A stretch of 64,000 nucleotides of DNA from an uncultured Eubacteriales bacterium (lineage in GTDB: Bacteria; Bacillota; Clostridia; Christensenellales; Aristaeellaceae). A program made the translations under genes and the position numbers. A model generated the notes under the pieces. The model saw only the letters and a program-made list of their open reading frames with translations, ran no database searches and was not told where the DNA came from. This document shows, in pieces, positions 1-8,609 of this stretch (within the stretch, counting starts at the first letter, position 1; every line of letters starts with the position of its first letter). The DNA lies in the NCBI GenBank assembly GCA_902764915.1, contig CACWXY010000002.1, positions 119,809 to 183,808 on the forward strand, given 5' to 3'.

Positions 1-177
1 ATTGCCCCTGACCGCATGTGCATGATCGGCGACAGCCTGCATGCCGATATGGAAGGCGCGCATCTTGCCGGCATGCATACAGTATGGTTCACTTCCCCGC
101 TGCCCGCCGTACTGCCCGAAAGTGTGGACTGGGCGACAGACAGGCTCAGCGATATACCGCCGCTTCTGAGAAAGTAA
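1..177 (+). CDS. HAD-superfamily hydrolase, C-terminal fragment
   Basis: The window opens inside this gene. Frame 1 is open from base 1 to a TAA at 175-177, giving about 58 C-terminal residues. They carry the HAD motif IV pattern MIGDSLHADMEGAHLAGM, in which Asp residues of the GDS...D motif bind Mg2+, followed by the usual tail (TVWF then a short variable end). This matches the end of HAD phosphatases of the haloacid dehalogenase or pyrimidine 5'-nucleotidase type. The substrate cannot be told from the fragment, and the start and cap domain lie outside the window. Confidence 0.75.
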   Translation: MAPDRMCMIGDSLHADMEGAHLAGMHTVWFTSPLPAVLPESVDWATDRLSDIPPLLRK

Positions 178-526
178 AGCCTTCTGCATGCTTTGATCCA
201 GCCGCAGGCCATCCGCGCACCCGGGAACCGATGTTCCTGCTTGACGCTGCATGAAAAGACCCGTCAGCGTCGATTTTCTCCATGTCAGTGACATGTGCGC
301 GGTATCTCCCATCGGCCGTCCGGAGGATGGCTGCCGGCACATCGCGCGTATCCAGGCTTCATCCCTGGGGTTGCGCTGTCCGTCTTCTTTTCCGCATTTT
401 CTGGAAATGTCCAGAAGAAGCATGACGCGCCTCAAAAAGAGAATCCGTACCCCGCCCCGTGGCGGTTTTGCAGAATAAGCAAACCGGCCTTTTTCCCAAG
501 GCCATGAGATTATGCCGGGCATCAGA
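178..526. other. Intergenic region, no gene recognised
   Basis: About 350 bases lie between the end of the HAD gene and the terminator of the liv operon. Short open frames occur on both strands, but none has a convincing ribosome site or a recognisable protein. A 15-base palindrome (CATGTCA-G-TGACATG) sits at 281-295 without promoter context. I see nothing else in this stretch. Confidence 0.5.
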
Positions 527-556
527 AAAAGGGGAAGCCATGCTTCCCCTTTTCTC
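526..556 (-). terminator. Rho-independent terminator of the liv operon
   Basis: A perfect 12-bp inverted repeat (AAAAGGGGAAGC / GCTTCCCCTTTT, arms 527-538 and 542-553, 3-base loop) lies just past the livF stop. On the minus strand it ends in a T run. It closes the livJHMGF transcription unit. Confidence 0.85.
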
Positions 557-1271
557 ATGTCCGGGTGGTCTTTCCAAGGTACGCTTCCTTGACCCGTTCG
601 TCGCCCAGAAGCTCCATACCTGTTCCGTGCATGCCGAGAGACCCGGTCTCCAGAACATAAGCCGAGTCCGCAATCTTCAGCGCCGCATTCGCATTCTGCT
701 CAACCAGAAGAATCGTGATGCCCTCCTCATGCAGACGCTGAATAATCGAGAAAATGTCCTGAATCACCTTCGGCGCCAGGCCGAGAGACGGTTCATCCAT
801 CATCAGAAGTTTGGGGCGCATCATCAGTGCCCGACCCACAGCCAGCATCTGCTGTTCACCGCCGGACAGTGTCCCTGCCAGCTGCCAGCTGCGCTCCTGC
901 AGCCGAGGGAACAGCTGATACACGTGCTCCAGATCCGGCTGCAGATCATCCTTGCGCAGGTATGCCCCGATTTTCAGGTTTTCCAGTACAGTCAGGTTCG
1001 GAAAGACACGCCGGCCTTCCGGTACCATACCGATGCCTTCGGAGACGATTTTCTGCGGTGTCTGTCCGCTGATCACCTGTCCGTCATAGGTGATGGTTCC
1101 TTCCTTCAGCGGCACAAGCCCCGAGATCGCGCGCAGGGTTGTGGACTTTCCGGCACCGTTTGCACCGATCAGTGTCACAATCTCGCCCTTTTCCACACGT
1201 ATGGATATGCCCTTGAGTGCTTCAATGCCGCCATAAGAAACCTTCAGGTTATCCACATACAGAAGACTCAA
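555..1271 (-). CDS. livF: Branched-chain amino acid ABC transporter ATP-binding protein LivF
   Basis: One of the two ATPases that power branched-chain amino acid import. The 238-residue length is typical of LivF. Visible motifs are Walker A (GANGAGKST, about residue 34), signature LSGGEQQML, and Walker B LLMMDEPSLGLAP followed by the switch-region LLVEQN. It is the last gene of the liv operon. Its start ATG overlaps the livG stop by four bases (ATGA), which suggests translational coupling, and a strong terminator follows. The family assignment is secure; the exact substrate (Leu/Ile/Val or a related compound) is inferred. Confidence 0.93.
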   Translation of the reverse strand: MSLLYVDNLKVSYGGIEALKGISIRVEKGEIVTLIGANGAGKSTTLRAISGLVPLKEGTITYDGQVISGQTPQKIVSEGIGMVPEGRRVFPNLTVLENLKIGAYLRKDDLQPDLEHVYQLFPRLQERSWQLAGTLSGGEQQMLAVGRALMMRPKLLMMDEPSLGLAPKVIQDIFSIIQRLHEEGITILLVEQNANAALKIADSAYVLETGSLGMHGTGMELLGDERVKEAYLGKTTRT

Positions 1272-2110
1272 TCCACGTCACCTCCCAGGTACGCCTCAAT
1301 CACGGCCGGATTCTGCTGAATCTCCTCCGGCGTGCCCTCGGCAATCAGCTTGCCGAAGTCAATGACATAGATGCGGTCCGAAATATCCATGACCAGATTC
1401 ATATGATGCTCAATCACCAGTACGGTCAGTGAAAACTGCTCCTTGATACGCCGGATGAAGGCACTGAGTTCCTCGGTTTCCTGGGGATTCATGCCGGCTG
1501 CCGGCTCATCGAGCAGCAGCAGTGCAGGCTTTGTGGCAAGCGCACGGGCGATCTCCAGAAGACGCTGCTTGCCGTAGGGCAGGGATGTCGCCATCTCATC
1601 TTTGACATCGGTCAGACCCACAATTTCCAGAAGGCGGTCCGTTTCCTTCCGCATGGCCGCTTCTTCCTGGCCGTTGAGGTGCAGCATCTGCGTAAACACA
1701 TTGCTTCTGCGCCGCAGATGCATGGCTGTCAGCACGTTTTCAAAGGCTGTCATTCCCTTGAACAGCCGGATATTCTGGAATGTCCTGGCAATGCCCAGTT
1801 CCGTGATCTTATCAGGCGTATTGTGTACCACATGCCCGGAGAACGCATCGATTTCCTTGCCCGCGTAAAACTTCCTCATGCGCCCCGAGGGATGATTCCG
1901 GGCAATGGGCATGCCGCGGAAGATCACGGCGCCGTTGGTGGGTTCGTACACGCTTGTCACACAGTTGAATGCCGTTGTCTTTCCTGCCCCGTTCGGGCCG
2001 ATCAGAGCGACAATCTCGCCTTCGTCGATATGCATGTTCAGATCATTGACAGCCACCACGCCGCCGAACTGCATGGTCAGATGGCGGATTTCCAATACTG
2101 GTTCCTTCAT
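1268..2110 (-). CDS. livG: Branched-chain amino acid ABC transporter ATP-binding protein LivG
   Basis: Second ATPase of the liv importer, 280 residues. It has Walker A GPNGAGKTT near residue 38, a long LivG-type insert before the signature, a signature of the form LPYGKQRLLEIARAL (LivG proteins usually read LSYGxQR), Walker B ALLLLDEPAAGMNP, and the characteristic IEHHMNLVMDISDRIYV segment. It overlaps both neighbours by four bases, so livM, livG and livF are probably translationally coupled. Confidence 0.93.
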   Translation of the reverse strand: MKEPVLEIRHLTMQFGGVVAVNDLNMHIDEGEIVALIGPNGAGKTTAFNCVTSVYEPTNGAVIFRGMPIARNHPSGRMRKFYAGKEIDAFSGHVVHNTPDKITELGIARTFQNIRLFKGMTAFENVLTAMHLRRRSNVFTQMLHLNGQEEAAMRKETDRLLEIVGLTDVKDEMATSLPYGKQRLLEIARALATKPALLLLDEPAAGMNPQETEELSAFIRRIKEQFSLTVLVIEHHMNLVMDISDRIYVIDFGKLIAEGTPEEIQQNPAVIEAYLGGDVD

Positions 2111-3213
2111 GTCCGCGCCCCCTTCCGTTTTCTGAACAGATCCGGCAGTTCCTTCGTTCCCATAATGCCGCGCCGGAAAAAGAGCACGACAATCATGATC
2201 ACCACGGAGAATACGACCAGACGGAATCCGTTGCGAAGAAGAGGAACCTCAAAGGTTCCGATCATCTGCTTCTCATCCAGGAACCGCAGCCACCACTCGG
2301 AACAGGCGACAAACAGAAAACTGGATATCACGGAACCTGTCACGGAACCGATGCCGCCGATCACGACAATCAGCAAAATCTCATAGGTCATGGCCGAGGT
2401 AAAGCTCTTGGCCTGCACGGTTGTCTGGTACATGGCAAGCATTGCGCCTCCCACGCCCGCAAAAAACGAGGAGATGCAGAAGGACAGCTCTTTGTGATGG
2501 AAAAGATTGATGCCCATGGCCTCTGCGGCAATCTCATCATCGCGGATCGCCTGCAGGGCACGCCCGTAGCCCGAGTGAATCAGAAGCACAATCAGGGCTA
2601 TGCAGACGCCGGAGATGAGAAACGGTATCAGGGTAGAAAGATAGACAGTGACATGGCCCTCGGCATCTGTCAGGTTAAAGTTGTTAAAGTTCGGGAACAT
2701 GCGCAGCATATTGGAGCCGTTTGTCAGGGGTCCCAGCTTGTCCCACTGGAAAACCGCGCGCACAATCTCGGCAAACCCAAGCGTGGCAATCGCCAGATAA
2801 TCGCTCTTCAGCCGCAGCACCGGCAGCCCGATCAGGAAGGCAAAGAAGGCAGCGACAAGCCCTGCCAGAATCATCGCGACAAAAATCGGGAGCGTAAACT
2901 GTACAATGCCGCCGTCATAATACTGATAGACACTCATGCGCTGAGAAAGCGGAATCGTAAACACGGCATAGACATAGGCACCGATGAGCATGAACCCCGC
3001 CTGTCCCAGAGAGAAAATCCCGGTAAACCCGTTGAGCAGGTTCATGGAAACCGCGATCAGGGCGTATGTCGCCCCTTTCTTGAGCACTGTAAACAGCATG
3101 GAAGTAGGTGGAAGCACCTGCTCTGCGATAAAAACCAGCACGTAAACCAGTACGATCAGGCACAGAGAGACCCATGTCGCACCGCTGATGGATTTCTTTC
3201 CTTGTTTCTGCAT
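2107..3213 (-). CDS. livM: Branched-chain amino acid ABC transporter permease LivM
   Basis: Integral membrane subunit of the liv importer. The protein is about 368 residues with many hydrophobic spans and the LivM-typical stretches GFTGIFSLGQAGFMLIGAY and GGIGSVTGSVISSFLFVA. I place the start at the ATG at 3213, because an AGGTGAG ribosome site lies just upstream in the 10-base gap after livH. An in-frame ATG at 3249 would add 12 residues but would overlap livH and lacks a site. Its stop overlaps the livG start by four bases. Confidence 0.92.
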   Translation of the reverse strand: MQKQGKKSISGATWVSLCLIVLVYVLVFIAEQVLPPTSMLFTVLKKGATYALIAVSMNLLNGFTGIFSLGQAGFMLIGAYVYAVFTIPLSQRMSVYQYYDGGIVQFTLPIFVAMILAGLVAAFFAFLIGLPVLRLKSDYLAIATLGFAEIVRAVFQWDKLGPLTNGSNMLRMFPNFNNFNLTDAEGHVTVYLSTLIPFLISGVCIALIVLLIHSGYGRALQAIRDDEIAAEAMGINLFHHKELSFCISSFFAGVGGAMLAMYQTTVQAKSFTSAMTYEILLIVVIGGIGSVTGSVISSFLFVACSEWWLRFLDEKQMIGTFEVPLLRNGFRLVVFSVVIMIVVLFFRRGIMGTKELPDLFRKRKGART

Positions 3214-3223
3214 GGCTCTCACC

Positions 3224-4147
3224 TCACACCTTGTCTGTCGCCTTTTCACCGAAAAGGCCCGTGGGCTTTACCACAAGAATGATAATCAGAAGCGCAAAGG
3301 TAAACGCATCGGAGAATGTGGCCAGTCCCAGAGGACGCGCGATCACGCCGGACTTGAAGAGAATCACATCCATGCCTTTGATGATGTTCTCCACAATACC
3401 GATAATGAAGGCGCCGATCACCGCACCGGGGATCGAACCAATCCCTCCGAACACAGCTGCGACAAACGCCTTCAGGCCCGGCATGGCACCAGAGGTCTGA
3501 ATCACCGTGTTATAGTTGGTAAAATAGAGAATCGACCCGACGCCCGCCAGGAAGGAACCGATCACAAAGGTTGTGGAAATGACGCTGTTGATGTTAATGC
3601 CCATCAGCTGGCTGGTCTCAAAATCCTTGGACACTGCCCGCATGGCCATGCCGATCTTGGTTTTGTTGATCAGAAGCACCAGAGCCACTACCAGGAAAAT
3701 GGTCAGGAAAGGCGTGACAACCGTCACAATCTTGGTGGTCGCAGGCCCGATGGTAACGGAATCCGAAATCCAGGGAATGGTCGGATACTGCTTGTTCAGA
3801 CCGCCGGTAATGTACAGCACCAGGTTCTGCAGGGTATAGGAGACACCAATGGCGGAAATCATGACACTCATGCGCGGCGCAGAGCGCAGGGGCTTGTAGG
3901 CAACACGCTCAATCAGAAAGCCGATCAGCGCCGTGAAAAGAATCACAAGCGGAATACACACATACAAAGGCATTCCGCTGGCGGAAATATAGATCATGAT
4001 AATACCCGCTACCATGAACACGTCACCGTGCGCGAAATTAATCAGACGCAGTATGCCGTACACCATGGTATAGCCGATGGCAATGAGCGCATACTGCCCG
4101 CCCACGGAGATTCCCGATAGCAGATATGGAAAGACGGTATTCCACAT
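3224..4147 (-). CDS. livH: Branched-chain amino acid ABC transporter permease LivH
   Basis: Second permease subunit, 307 residues, the usual LivH length. Diagnostic sequence near the N-terminus is the GYTMVYGILRLINFAHGD block, and GGIGSIPGAVIGAFIIGIVE lies in the C-terminal half. It pairs with LivM to form the membrane channel. It is the first gene after the binding protein and is separated from it by a terminator-like hairpin at 4184-4222, so its transcript probably arises by partial read-through. Confidence 0.93.
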   Translation of the reverse strand: MWNTVFPYLLSGISVGGQYALIAIGYTMVYGILRLINFAHGDVFMVAGIIMIYISASGMPLYVCIPLVILFTALIGFLIERVAYKPLRSAPRMSVMISAIGVSYTLQNLVLYITGGLNKQYPTIPWISDSVTIGPATTKIVTVVTPFLTIFLVVALVLLINKTKIGMAMRAVSKDFETSQLMGININSVISTTFVIGSFLAGVGSILYFTNYNTVIQTSGAMPGLKAFVAAVFGGIGSIPGAVIGAFIIGIVENIIKGMDVILFKSGVIARPLGLATFSDAFTFALLIIILVVKPTGLFGEKATDKV

Positions 4148-4183
4148 ACCCTAAGGCACTTCCCTTCCCGGATCATTTGGCAT

Positions 4184-4222
4184 AAAAAGGAGGCGACGAA
4201 GGCTATTGATGCCTTCGCCGCC
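4184..4222 (-). terminator. Attenuator-type terminator between livJ and livH
   Basis: On the minus strand a 12-bp stem (arms 4192-4203 and 4211-4222, one mismatch, 7-base loop) is followed, after TCC, by a run of five T. Placed between the binding-protein gene and the permease genes, it probably ends most livJ transcripts and so gives an excess of binding protein over membrane subunits. Confidence 0.7.
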
Positions 4223-4241
4223 AGGATCGCATTTCATCGAG

Positions 4242-5399
4242 TTAATCAACGCTTGCTTCCGCCACAAAGGTCCAGTCACCTGTCTGCGTATCCACGGTCT
4301 TCACAAACGCAGAGGTACGGATCGCGTCGCCGGTCTCGTCAAAGGCAATTGCACCGGATACACCTGTCAGCGTCACGGAAGGCAGTGCTTCCATAACCGC
4401 CTTGGAATCTATGGAACCGGCAGCCTTCATGGCTTCCAGTGCCGTATAATAGGCATCATATCCCATGACGGATACAGCGGAGATCACATCATTCCCGCCA
4501 TTGTTCGTCAGGGCTTCGCTGTTGCTGTTCAGCCAGGCCTTGAAGCCTTCGTCAAATTCCGCATTGGCGCCTTCCTGATAGAAGGTGTCGATGATCAGCT
4601 GAATGTTAGTTCCCTTGGCTGCTTCCGCTACCACATTGGAGTCCAGCGTATCGCCGCCCAGGATCGGATAGGTCACGTTCTGGGAACTGGCCTGCTTCAC
4701 GATCTGTGTGGAATAGGCAATGGATACCGGGCTGAAGAACACATCCGCGCCGAACATGGTCGCGTTGGTCAGATAGGAAGTGAAGTCCGAGTTGCCGGTG
4801 GGGAAAGTCTCGTCATAGACCATGCCGCCCAGTTCCTCGAAAGCGCGCTTGAAGTAGGTCACAAGGCCTACATCATAGTCATTGCCCAGTTCAGCCAGGC
4901 AGTAGGCAGTGCGTGCGCCCAGTTCCTTGTAGGCATAGTTCGCAAGCACAGTGCCCTGGAAGGGATCCAGGAAGCAGATGCGGAAGTAATGGCTGTTGCC
5001 GGCGGTTACCTGCGGATTGGTGCAGGTCGCGCCGATCGCAGCGATATCGGCTGCCTTGAAATAATCCGATCCCGCAATGGAGACGGCGGAGCCATAGGAA
5101 CCAAGCACGACGGCCACCTGTTCGCTGACCAGTTTCTGGGCAGCAGAAGGCGCCTTGTCCGGTGTGGATCCGTTGTCAGCATACACCAGCTCAACCTTGT
5201 ATTCCTGGCCGCCAACCTCTACGGTAGGGGTCTTTTCCAGAGCATACTGCATGCCGAGCATTTCCTGCTTTCCGCCCGCGCCGCTGTCACCGGAAGCCGG
5301 TTCAAACACGCCGATCTTGACAACCGGCAAATCATCGGCGAAAGCCAGCGCCGGGAGCACCATCATGCATACCAAAAGAAGACTGAGAATCTTTTTCAT
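4242..5399 (-). CDS. livJ: Branched-chain amino acid ABC transporter substrate-binding protein
   Basis: Exported amino-acid-binding protein of the Leu/Ile/Val-binding (periplasmic binding protein type I) family, about 385 residues. The start at 5399 is chosen because GGAAGGAG precedes it and a signal peptide begins there (MKKILSLLLVCMMVLPALA). Cleavage is predicted after ALAFA. There is no lipobox, since the only Cys sits in the hydrophobic core preceded by Val, so this reads as a signal peptidase I substrate. The mature part shows family features such as VKIGVFEPASGDSGAGGK and VVLGSYGSAVSIAG. It heads the liv operon. Confidence 0.9.
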   Translation of the reverse strand: MKKILSLLLVCMMVLPALAFADDLPVVKIGVFEPASGDSGAGGKQEMLGMQYALEKTPTVEVGGQEYKVELVYADNGSTPDKAPSAAQKLVSEQVAVVLGSYGSAVSIAGSDYFKAADIAAIGATCTNPQVTAGNSHYFRICFLDPFQGTVLANYAYKELGARTAYCLAELGNDYDVGLVTYFKRAFEELGGMVYDETFPTGNSDFTSYLTNATMFGADVFFSPVSIAYSTQIVKQASSQNVTYPILGGDTLDSNVVAEAAKGTNIQLIIDTFYQEGANAEFDEGFKAWLNSNSEALTNNGGNDVISAVSVMGYDAYYTALEAMKAAGSIDSKAVMEALPSVTLTGVSGAIAFDETGDAIRTSAFVKTVDTQTGDWTFVAEASVD

Positions 5400-5434
5400 T
5401 GTCAAAACTCCTTCCTTAGTCGTCGGATGCCGAG

Positions 5435-5462
5435 AGTATAAACCCGGGACAGAAATTTGCAA
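5435..5462 (-). promoter_or_regulatory. Sigma-A-type promoter of the liv operon
   Basis: On the minus strand TTGCAA and TATACT are separated by 16 bases, 36 bases upstream of the livJ start. The spacing and boxes fit a housekeeping promoter. No operator was recognised. Confidence 0.6.
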
Positions 5463-5635
5463 GAAGTCAGGCCCAAATTCTGCAATAAAATACAGATAAA
5501 GTACAATATTTCCGGAAAATCAAACACACATATGCAGAATTGCGTTCTTTATTTTGCATTTTTGATGCTTTCCGGTCATTCCCGCATGGACAGGACCACC
5601 GGGAACCTTTATACTCCTGCGGGGAGGAAATGATT

Positions 5636-6520
5636 ATGTCGCAGAAAACGGCCATCCGTCACCTGATCCTGTCCATGCTGATCTATGGCACCATCGGCCT
5701 TGTTCGCCGCATGCTTCCCGTATCATCGGCCTTTCTCGCCATGAGTCGCGGGTTTCTCGGGGCCGGTTTCCTCTATCTTGCCATGCGCATCAAGCGTACC
5801 CGTTTTTCCGCAGCGGCATGCCGGGGCAGTTTCCGCTATCTGATTCTTTCCGGTATGCTGATCGGCCTGAACTGGATTCTCCTTTTTGAGTCCTATCAGT
5901 ATGTTACTGTCGCCACGGCCACGCTTTGCTACTATATGGCACCCGTGTTTGTCATGCTTCTTTCTCCGCTGCTGCTCCGGGAAAGACTGCGCATGGTGCA
6001 CATGCTGTGTATTCTGCTGGCGCTGATGGGCATGGCACTCCTGTCCGGCGTCTTCTCCTTCGCAGGCCAGGTCCATCCGCTGGGCATTCTTCTGGGGCTT
6101 GGCGCTGCGCTCCTCTACGCCAGCGTCATTCTGGTCAACAAGAAGATCCCGCCTATGCCGGCTATGGAGAAGACGATTATTCAGCTTCTGTTTGCCGGAC
6201 TGTCCACCCTTCCCTATGTATGGCTGAGAGACAGCGCGCCTCTGTCCCTGACGCCGCAGAGCATCTGCCTTCTTCTCCTGATCGGTCTGATTCATACAGG
6301 GATTGCCTACCTTCTCTACTTCGGCGCCATCCCCTATCTGCCGGCCCGTACCGTCTCAGTCATCAGTTACCTGGATCCTCTGGTGGCCGTCCTTCTCTCA
6401 TTTACTGTGCTTCACGAACCGCTGGGCATTACCGGTTTTCTCGGATGCCTCTGCATTCTCACAGCCTGTATTCTGGTGGAAACCATTCCCGCCACCCCCA
6501 AGAAAGGAGCATCCCTATGA
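5636..6520 (+). CDS. DMT-superfamily (EamA) permease
   Basis: Multi-pass membrane protein of about 294 residues with two EamA halves, giving roughly ten hydrophobic helices. The first half contains the AMSRGFLGAGFLYLA segment; the second ends with SYLDPLVAVLLSFTVLHEPL, a classic EamA signature. The family exports or imports metabolites such as amino acids; the substrate here is unknown. Of two close ATGs, 5636 is preferred over 5630 because GGGGAGG lies 8 bases upstream. Its stop overlaps the next gene by four bases (ATGA), so it may move a substrate or product of the aldolase-like enzyme. Confidence 0.88.
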   Translation: MSQKTAIRHLILSMLIYGTIGLVRRMLPVSSAFLAMSRGFLGAGFLYLAMRIKRTRFSAAACRGSFRYLILSGMLIGLNWILLFESYQYVTVATATLCYYMAPVFVMLLSPLLLRERLRMVHMLCILLALMGMALLSGVFSFAGQVHPLGILLGLGAALLYASVILVNKKIPPMPAMEKTIIQLLFAGLSTLPYVWLRDSAPLSLTPQSICLLLLIGLIHTGIAYLLYFGAIPYLPARTVSVISYLDPLVAVLLSFTVLHEPLGITGFLGCLCILTACILVETIPATPKKGASL

Positions 6521-7560
6521 TCTCATTTGCAAGCGACTATATCGAAGGCGCACACGAAGCGATTCTTCAGCGTTTTCATGAAACAAATCTCGTTCCCCAG
6601 ACTGGCTACGGCGAAGACGAATACTGCCGGTCCGCCAAGGAAAAGATCCGCAGGGCCTGTGACGCGGAAAACGCCGATGTCTTTTTCCTGGTGGGCGGAA
6701 CGCAGACCAATCAGGTGGTCATTTCCACGCTTCTGCGGCCCATCGAGGGTGCTGTATGCGTACAGACGGGACACATTGCCGTACACGAAGCCGGTGCCAT
6801 TGAGAGCACAGGACACAAAGTACTGCCGCTTCCCGCACATGACGGAAAAATGCAGGCGGAGGATCTCCGGTCATATCTTACGGATTTCTTTGCCAATCCC
6901 ACCTGCGATCATATGGTCTTTCCCGGTATGGTATACATTTCGCACCCCACCGAATACGGAACACTGTATACTCGGTCCGAGCTAGCGGAACTGCATCAGG
7001 TCTGCTTGACCTGGCATCTGCCGTTATACATTGACGGTGCGCGGCTGGGATATGCCCTGACCAGTCCCGCTTCCGATCTGCCGCTGCCGGAACTGGCTCG
7101 GTTATGCGATGTGTTCTATATCGGCGGTACGAAGGTCGGTGCACTGTGCGGGGAGGCCGTTGTCTTTCCCCGCGGCAATGCGCCGGAGCATTTCATGACC
7201 TATGTCAAGCAGAGAGGCGCCATGCTGGCCAAGGGACGTCTGCTGGGGATCCAGTTTGATACGCTGTTTACGGATCATCTGTACGAAAAGCTGGGCGCGC
7301 ATGCCAACCGGATGGCAGAGAAGATGGTGGCGCTTTTTGTCAGGCATGGGTTTGCCATGGCCTGCGCATCGCCTACCAACCAGCAGTTTGTGATCATGTC
7401 CCACAGCCAGATCGAGGCACTGTCACAGGATGTGATCTTCGAATTCTGGGAGAAGAAGGACGAAACCCATGACGTCGTCCGCTTTGTCACCAGCTGGGCC
7501 ACCAGTGAAGATCAGCTGCGCGCGCTGGATGCATGCCTTGCCAGGATTGCCGAGCTGTGA
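6517..7560 (+). CDS. Low-specificity L-threonine aldolase / beta-eliminating lyase family enzyme
   Basis: PLP-dependent fold-type I enzyme of about 347 residues. The N-terminal FASDYIEGAHEAIL stretch, the glycine-rich VGGTQTNQVVI cofactor loop, the DGARLGYAL motif with the PLP-contacting Asp, and the Schiff-base Lys in YIGGTKVGALCGE all fit the threonine aldolase (beta-eliminating lyase) family. The family cleaves L-threonine or allo-threonine to glycine and acetaldehyde. The start overlaps the permease stop, and AAAGGAG lies upstream. Substrate specificity is inferred from family only. Confidence 0.85.
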   Translation: MISFASDYIEGAHEAILQRFHETNLVPQTGYGEDEYCRSAKEKIRRACDAENADVFFLVGGTQTNQVVISTLLRPIEGAVCVQTGHIAVHEAGAIESTGHKVLPLPAHDGKMQAEDLRSYLTDFFANPTCDHMVFPGMVYISHPTEYGTLYTRSELAELHQVCLTWHLPLYIDGARLGYALTSPASDLPLPELARLCDVFYIGGTKVGALCGEAVVFPRGNAPEHFMTYVKQRGAMLAKGRLLGIQFDTLFTDHLYEKLGAHANRMAEKMVALFVRHGFAMACASPTNQQFVIMSHSQIEALSQDVIFEFWEKKDETHDVVRFVTSWATSEDQLRALDACLARIAEL

Positions 7561-7579
7561 CCGCCTCGTTTCCTGCGCA

Positions 7580-7608
7580 TTGTCAGTAACGTCTGTATCT
7601 GCTAAAAT
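7580..7608 (+). promoter_or_regulatory. Strong promoter upstream of the glycosidase / Lgt-like pair
   Basis: TTGTCA, a 17-base spacer and TAAAAT with an extended TGC in front form a near-consensus housekeeping promoter 39 bases before the GTG start at 7648. It separates this pair from the aldolase unit. Confidence 0.75.
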
Positions 7609-7647
7609 ACGGCTGTATTTTATGCAAGGATTTGGGGGATTGACGCA

Positions 7648-8604
7648 GTGCGATATGTTGCCCTTTTGTTGGGACTCGGAATGCTCTTGCTTTGGGGGAG
7701 CGCGTTTGCACAGGAAAGTGTTTTTACAGACGGACGGGATGTGCCGATCTATGACAGTTCGTCAGAAATGGCGCCTCTTGAACCGCTGGAATCACCGCTG
7801 ACCCTCCCGATTGACTTTTCTCCCGGATACGGTCCCTGGCAGGATGCCTACATCGGTGACTGGGAATACCAGGATCCCACCATTCATGTCACGGTTTCGC
7901 GAAACCGCACCGAGGACTGCACATACTGGGTCGCTGAGATCCGCATTCAGGACGCCTCGCAGCTGCGCGTTGCGTCCGCTGACGGCTTTGATTCCAATAT
8001 GGTAATGCCTGGCACCGCACTGGCGAAACGGGTCAATGCCGTCATCGCCTGCGACGGAGACTATTTCTGCTACACGCGCAAGGGCTATATCATCCGCCAG
8101 GGAATCCTGTATCTGAACAAAATTCACGGCGGCCGTGATCTTCTGCTGGTGGATGAGGACGGAGACTTCCACATCATCCGCAAAGCAGACCGGCATGACG
8201 GCACAGAAGTCATTAACGGAAAGAAAGTCATCAACTGCTTCTTTTTCGGCCCCGTGCTTGTGGAGCACGGAGAACTGGGAACAGAATTCCGCTATTCTGA
8301 CATGGCATATAAGGAAAAGGCACAGCGGCTGTGCATTGCGCAGGTGGGAAAGCTGCACTATAAGATCATCTGCTGTGAAGCGCCTTTCCGTGGCTCGGCG
8401 GGCATGACGCTGAAGCAGTTCGCCCAGTTTGTGCAGTCGCTCGGTGTGGATACCGCCTACAACCTTGACGGCGGCGATTCCACCATGCTGCTGTTCCGCG
8501 GTGAAAAAGTCAATGATATTGAAAACCCGCATACCCGGGATATCGCCGACATTGTATACTTCGCCTCTGCCTGGCCCGGGGAAGCGGATGGAAAGGATCA
8601 GTAA
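7648..8604 (+). CDS. Secreted phosphodiester glycosidase-family (NAGPA) protein
   Basis: About 318 residues, beginning with GTG behind a GGGGG ribosome site. A signal peptide (LLLGLGMLLLWGSAFA) leads into a spacer and then the NAGPA/DUF2233 domain of phosphodiester alpha-GlcNAcase-like proteins. Landmarks are ACDGDYFCYTRKGYIIRQG in the first half and the hallmark AYNLDGGDSTMLLFRG near the C-terminus. In the family such domains remove sugar caps linked through phosphodiesters, possibly on exopolysaccharide or wall polymers. The protein should act outside the membrane. The next gene starts 5 bases later and is surely co-transcribed. Confidence 0.85.
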   Translation: MRYVALLLGLGMLLLWGSAFAQESVFTDGRDVPIYDSSSEMAPLEPLESPLTLPIDFSPGYGPWQDAYIGDWEYQDPTIHVTVSRNRTEDCTYWVAEIRIQDASQLRVASADGFDSNMVMPGTALAKRVNAVIACDGDYFCYTRKGYIIRQGILYLNKIHGGRDLLLVDEDGDFHIIRKADRHDGTEVINGKKVINCFFFGPVLVEHGELGTEFRYSDMAYKEKAQRLCIAQVGKLHYKIICCEAPFRGSAGMTLKQFAQFVQSLGVDTAYNLDGGDSTMLLFRGEKVNDIENPHTRDIADIVYFASAWPGEADGKDQ

Positions 8605-8609
8605 ACAGC

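Noticed and set aside
281..295. Palindrome CATGTCAGTGACATG in the first intergenic region
   Set aside because: No promoter or gene start is near it, and a single short palindrome is expected by chance at this scale.
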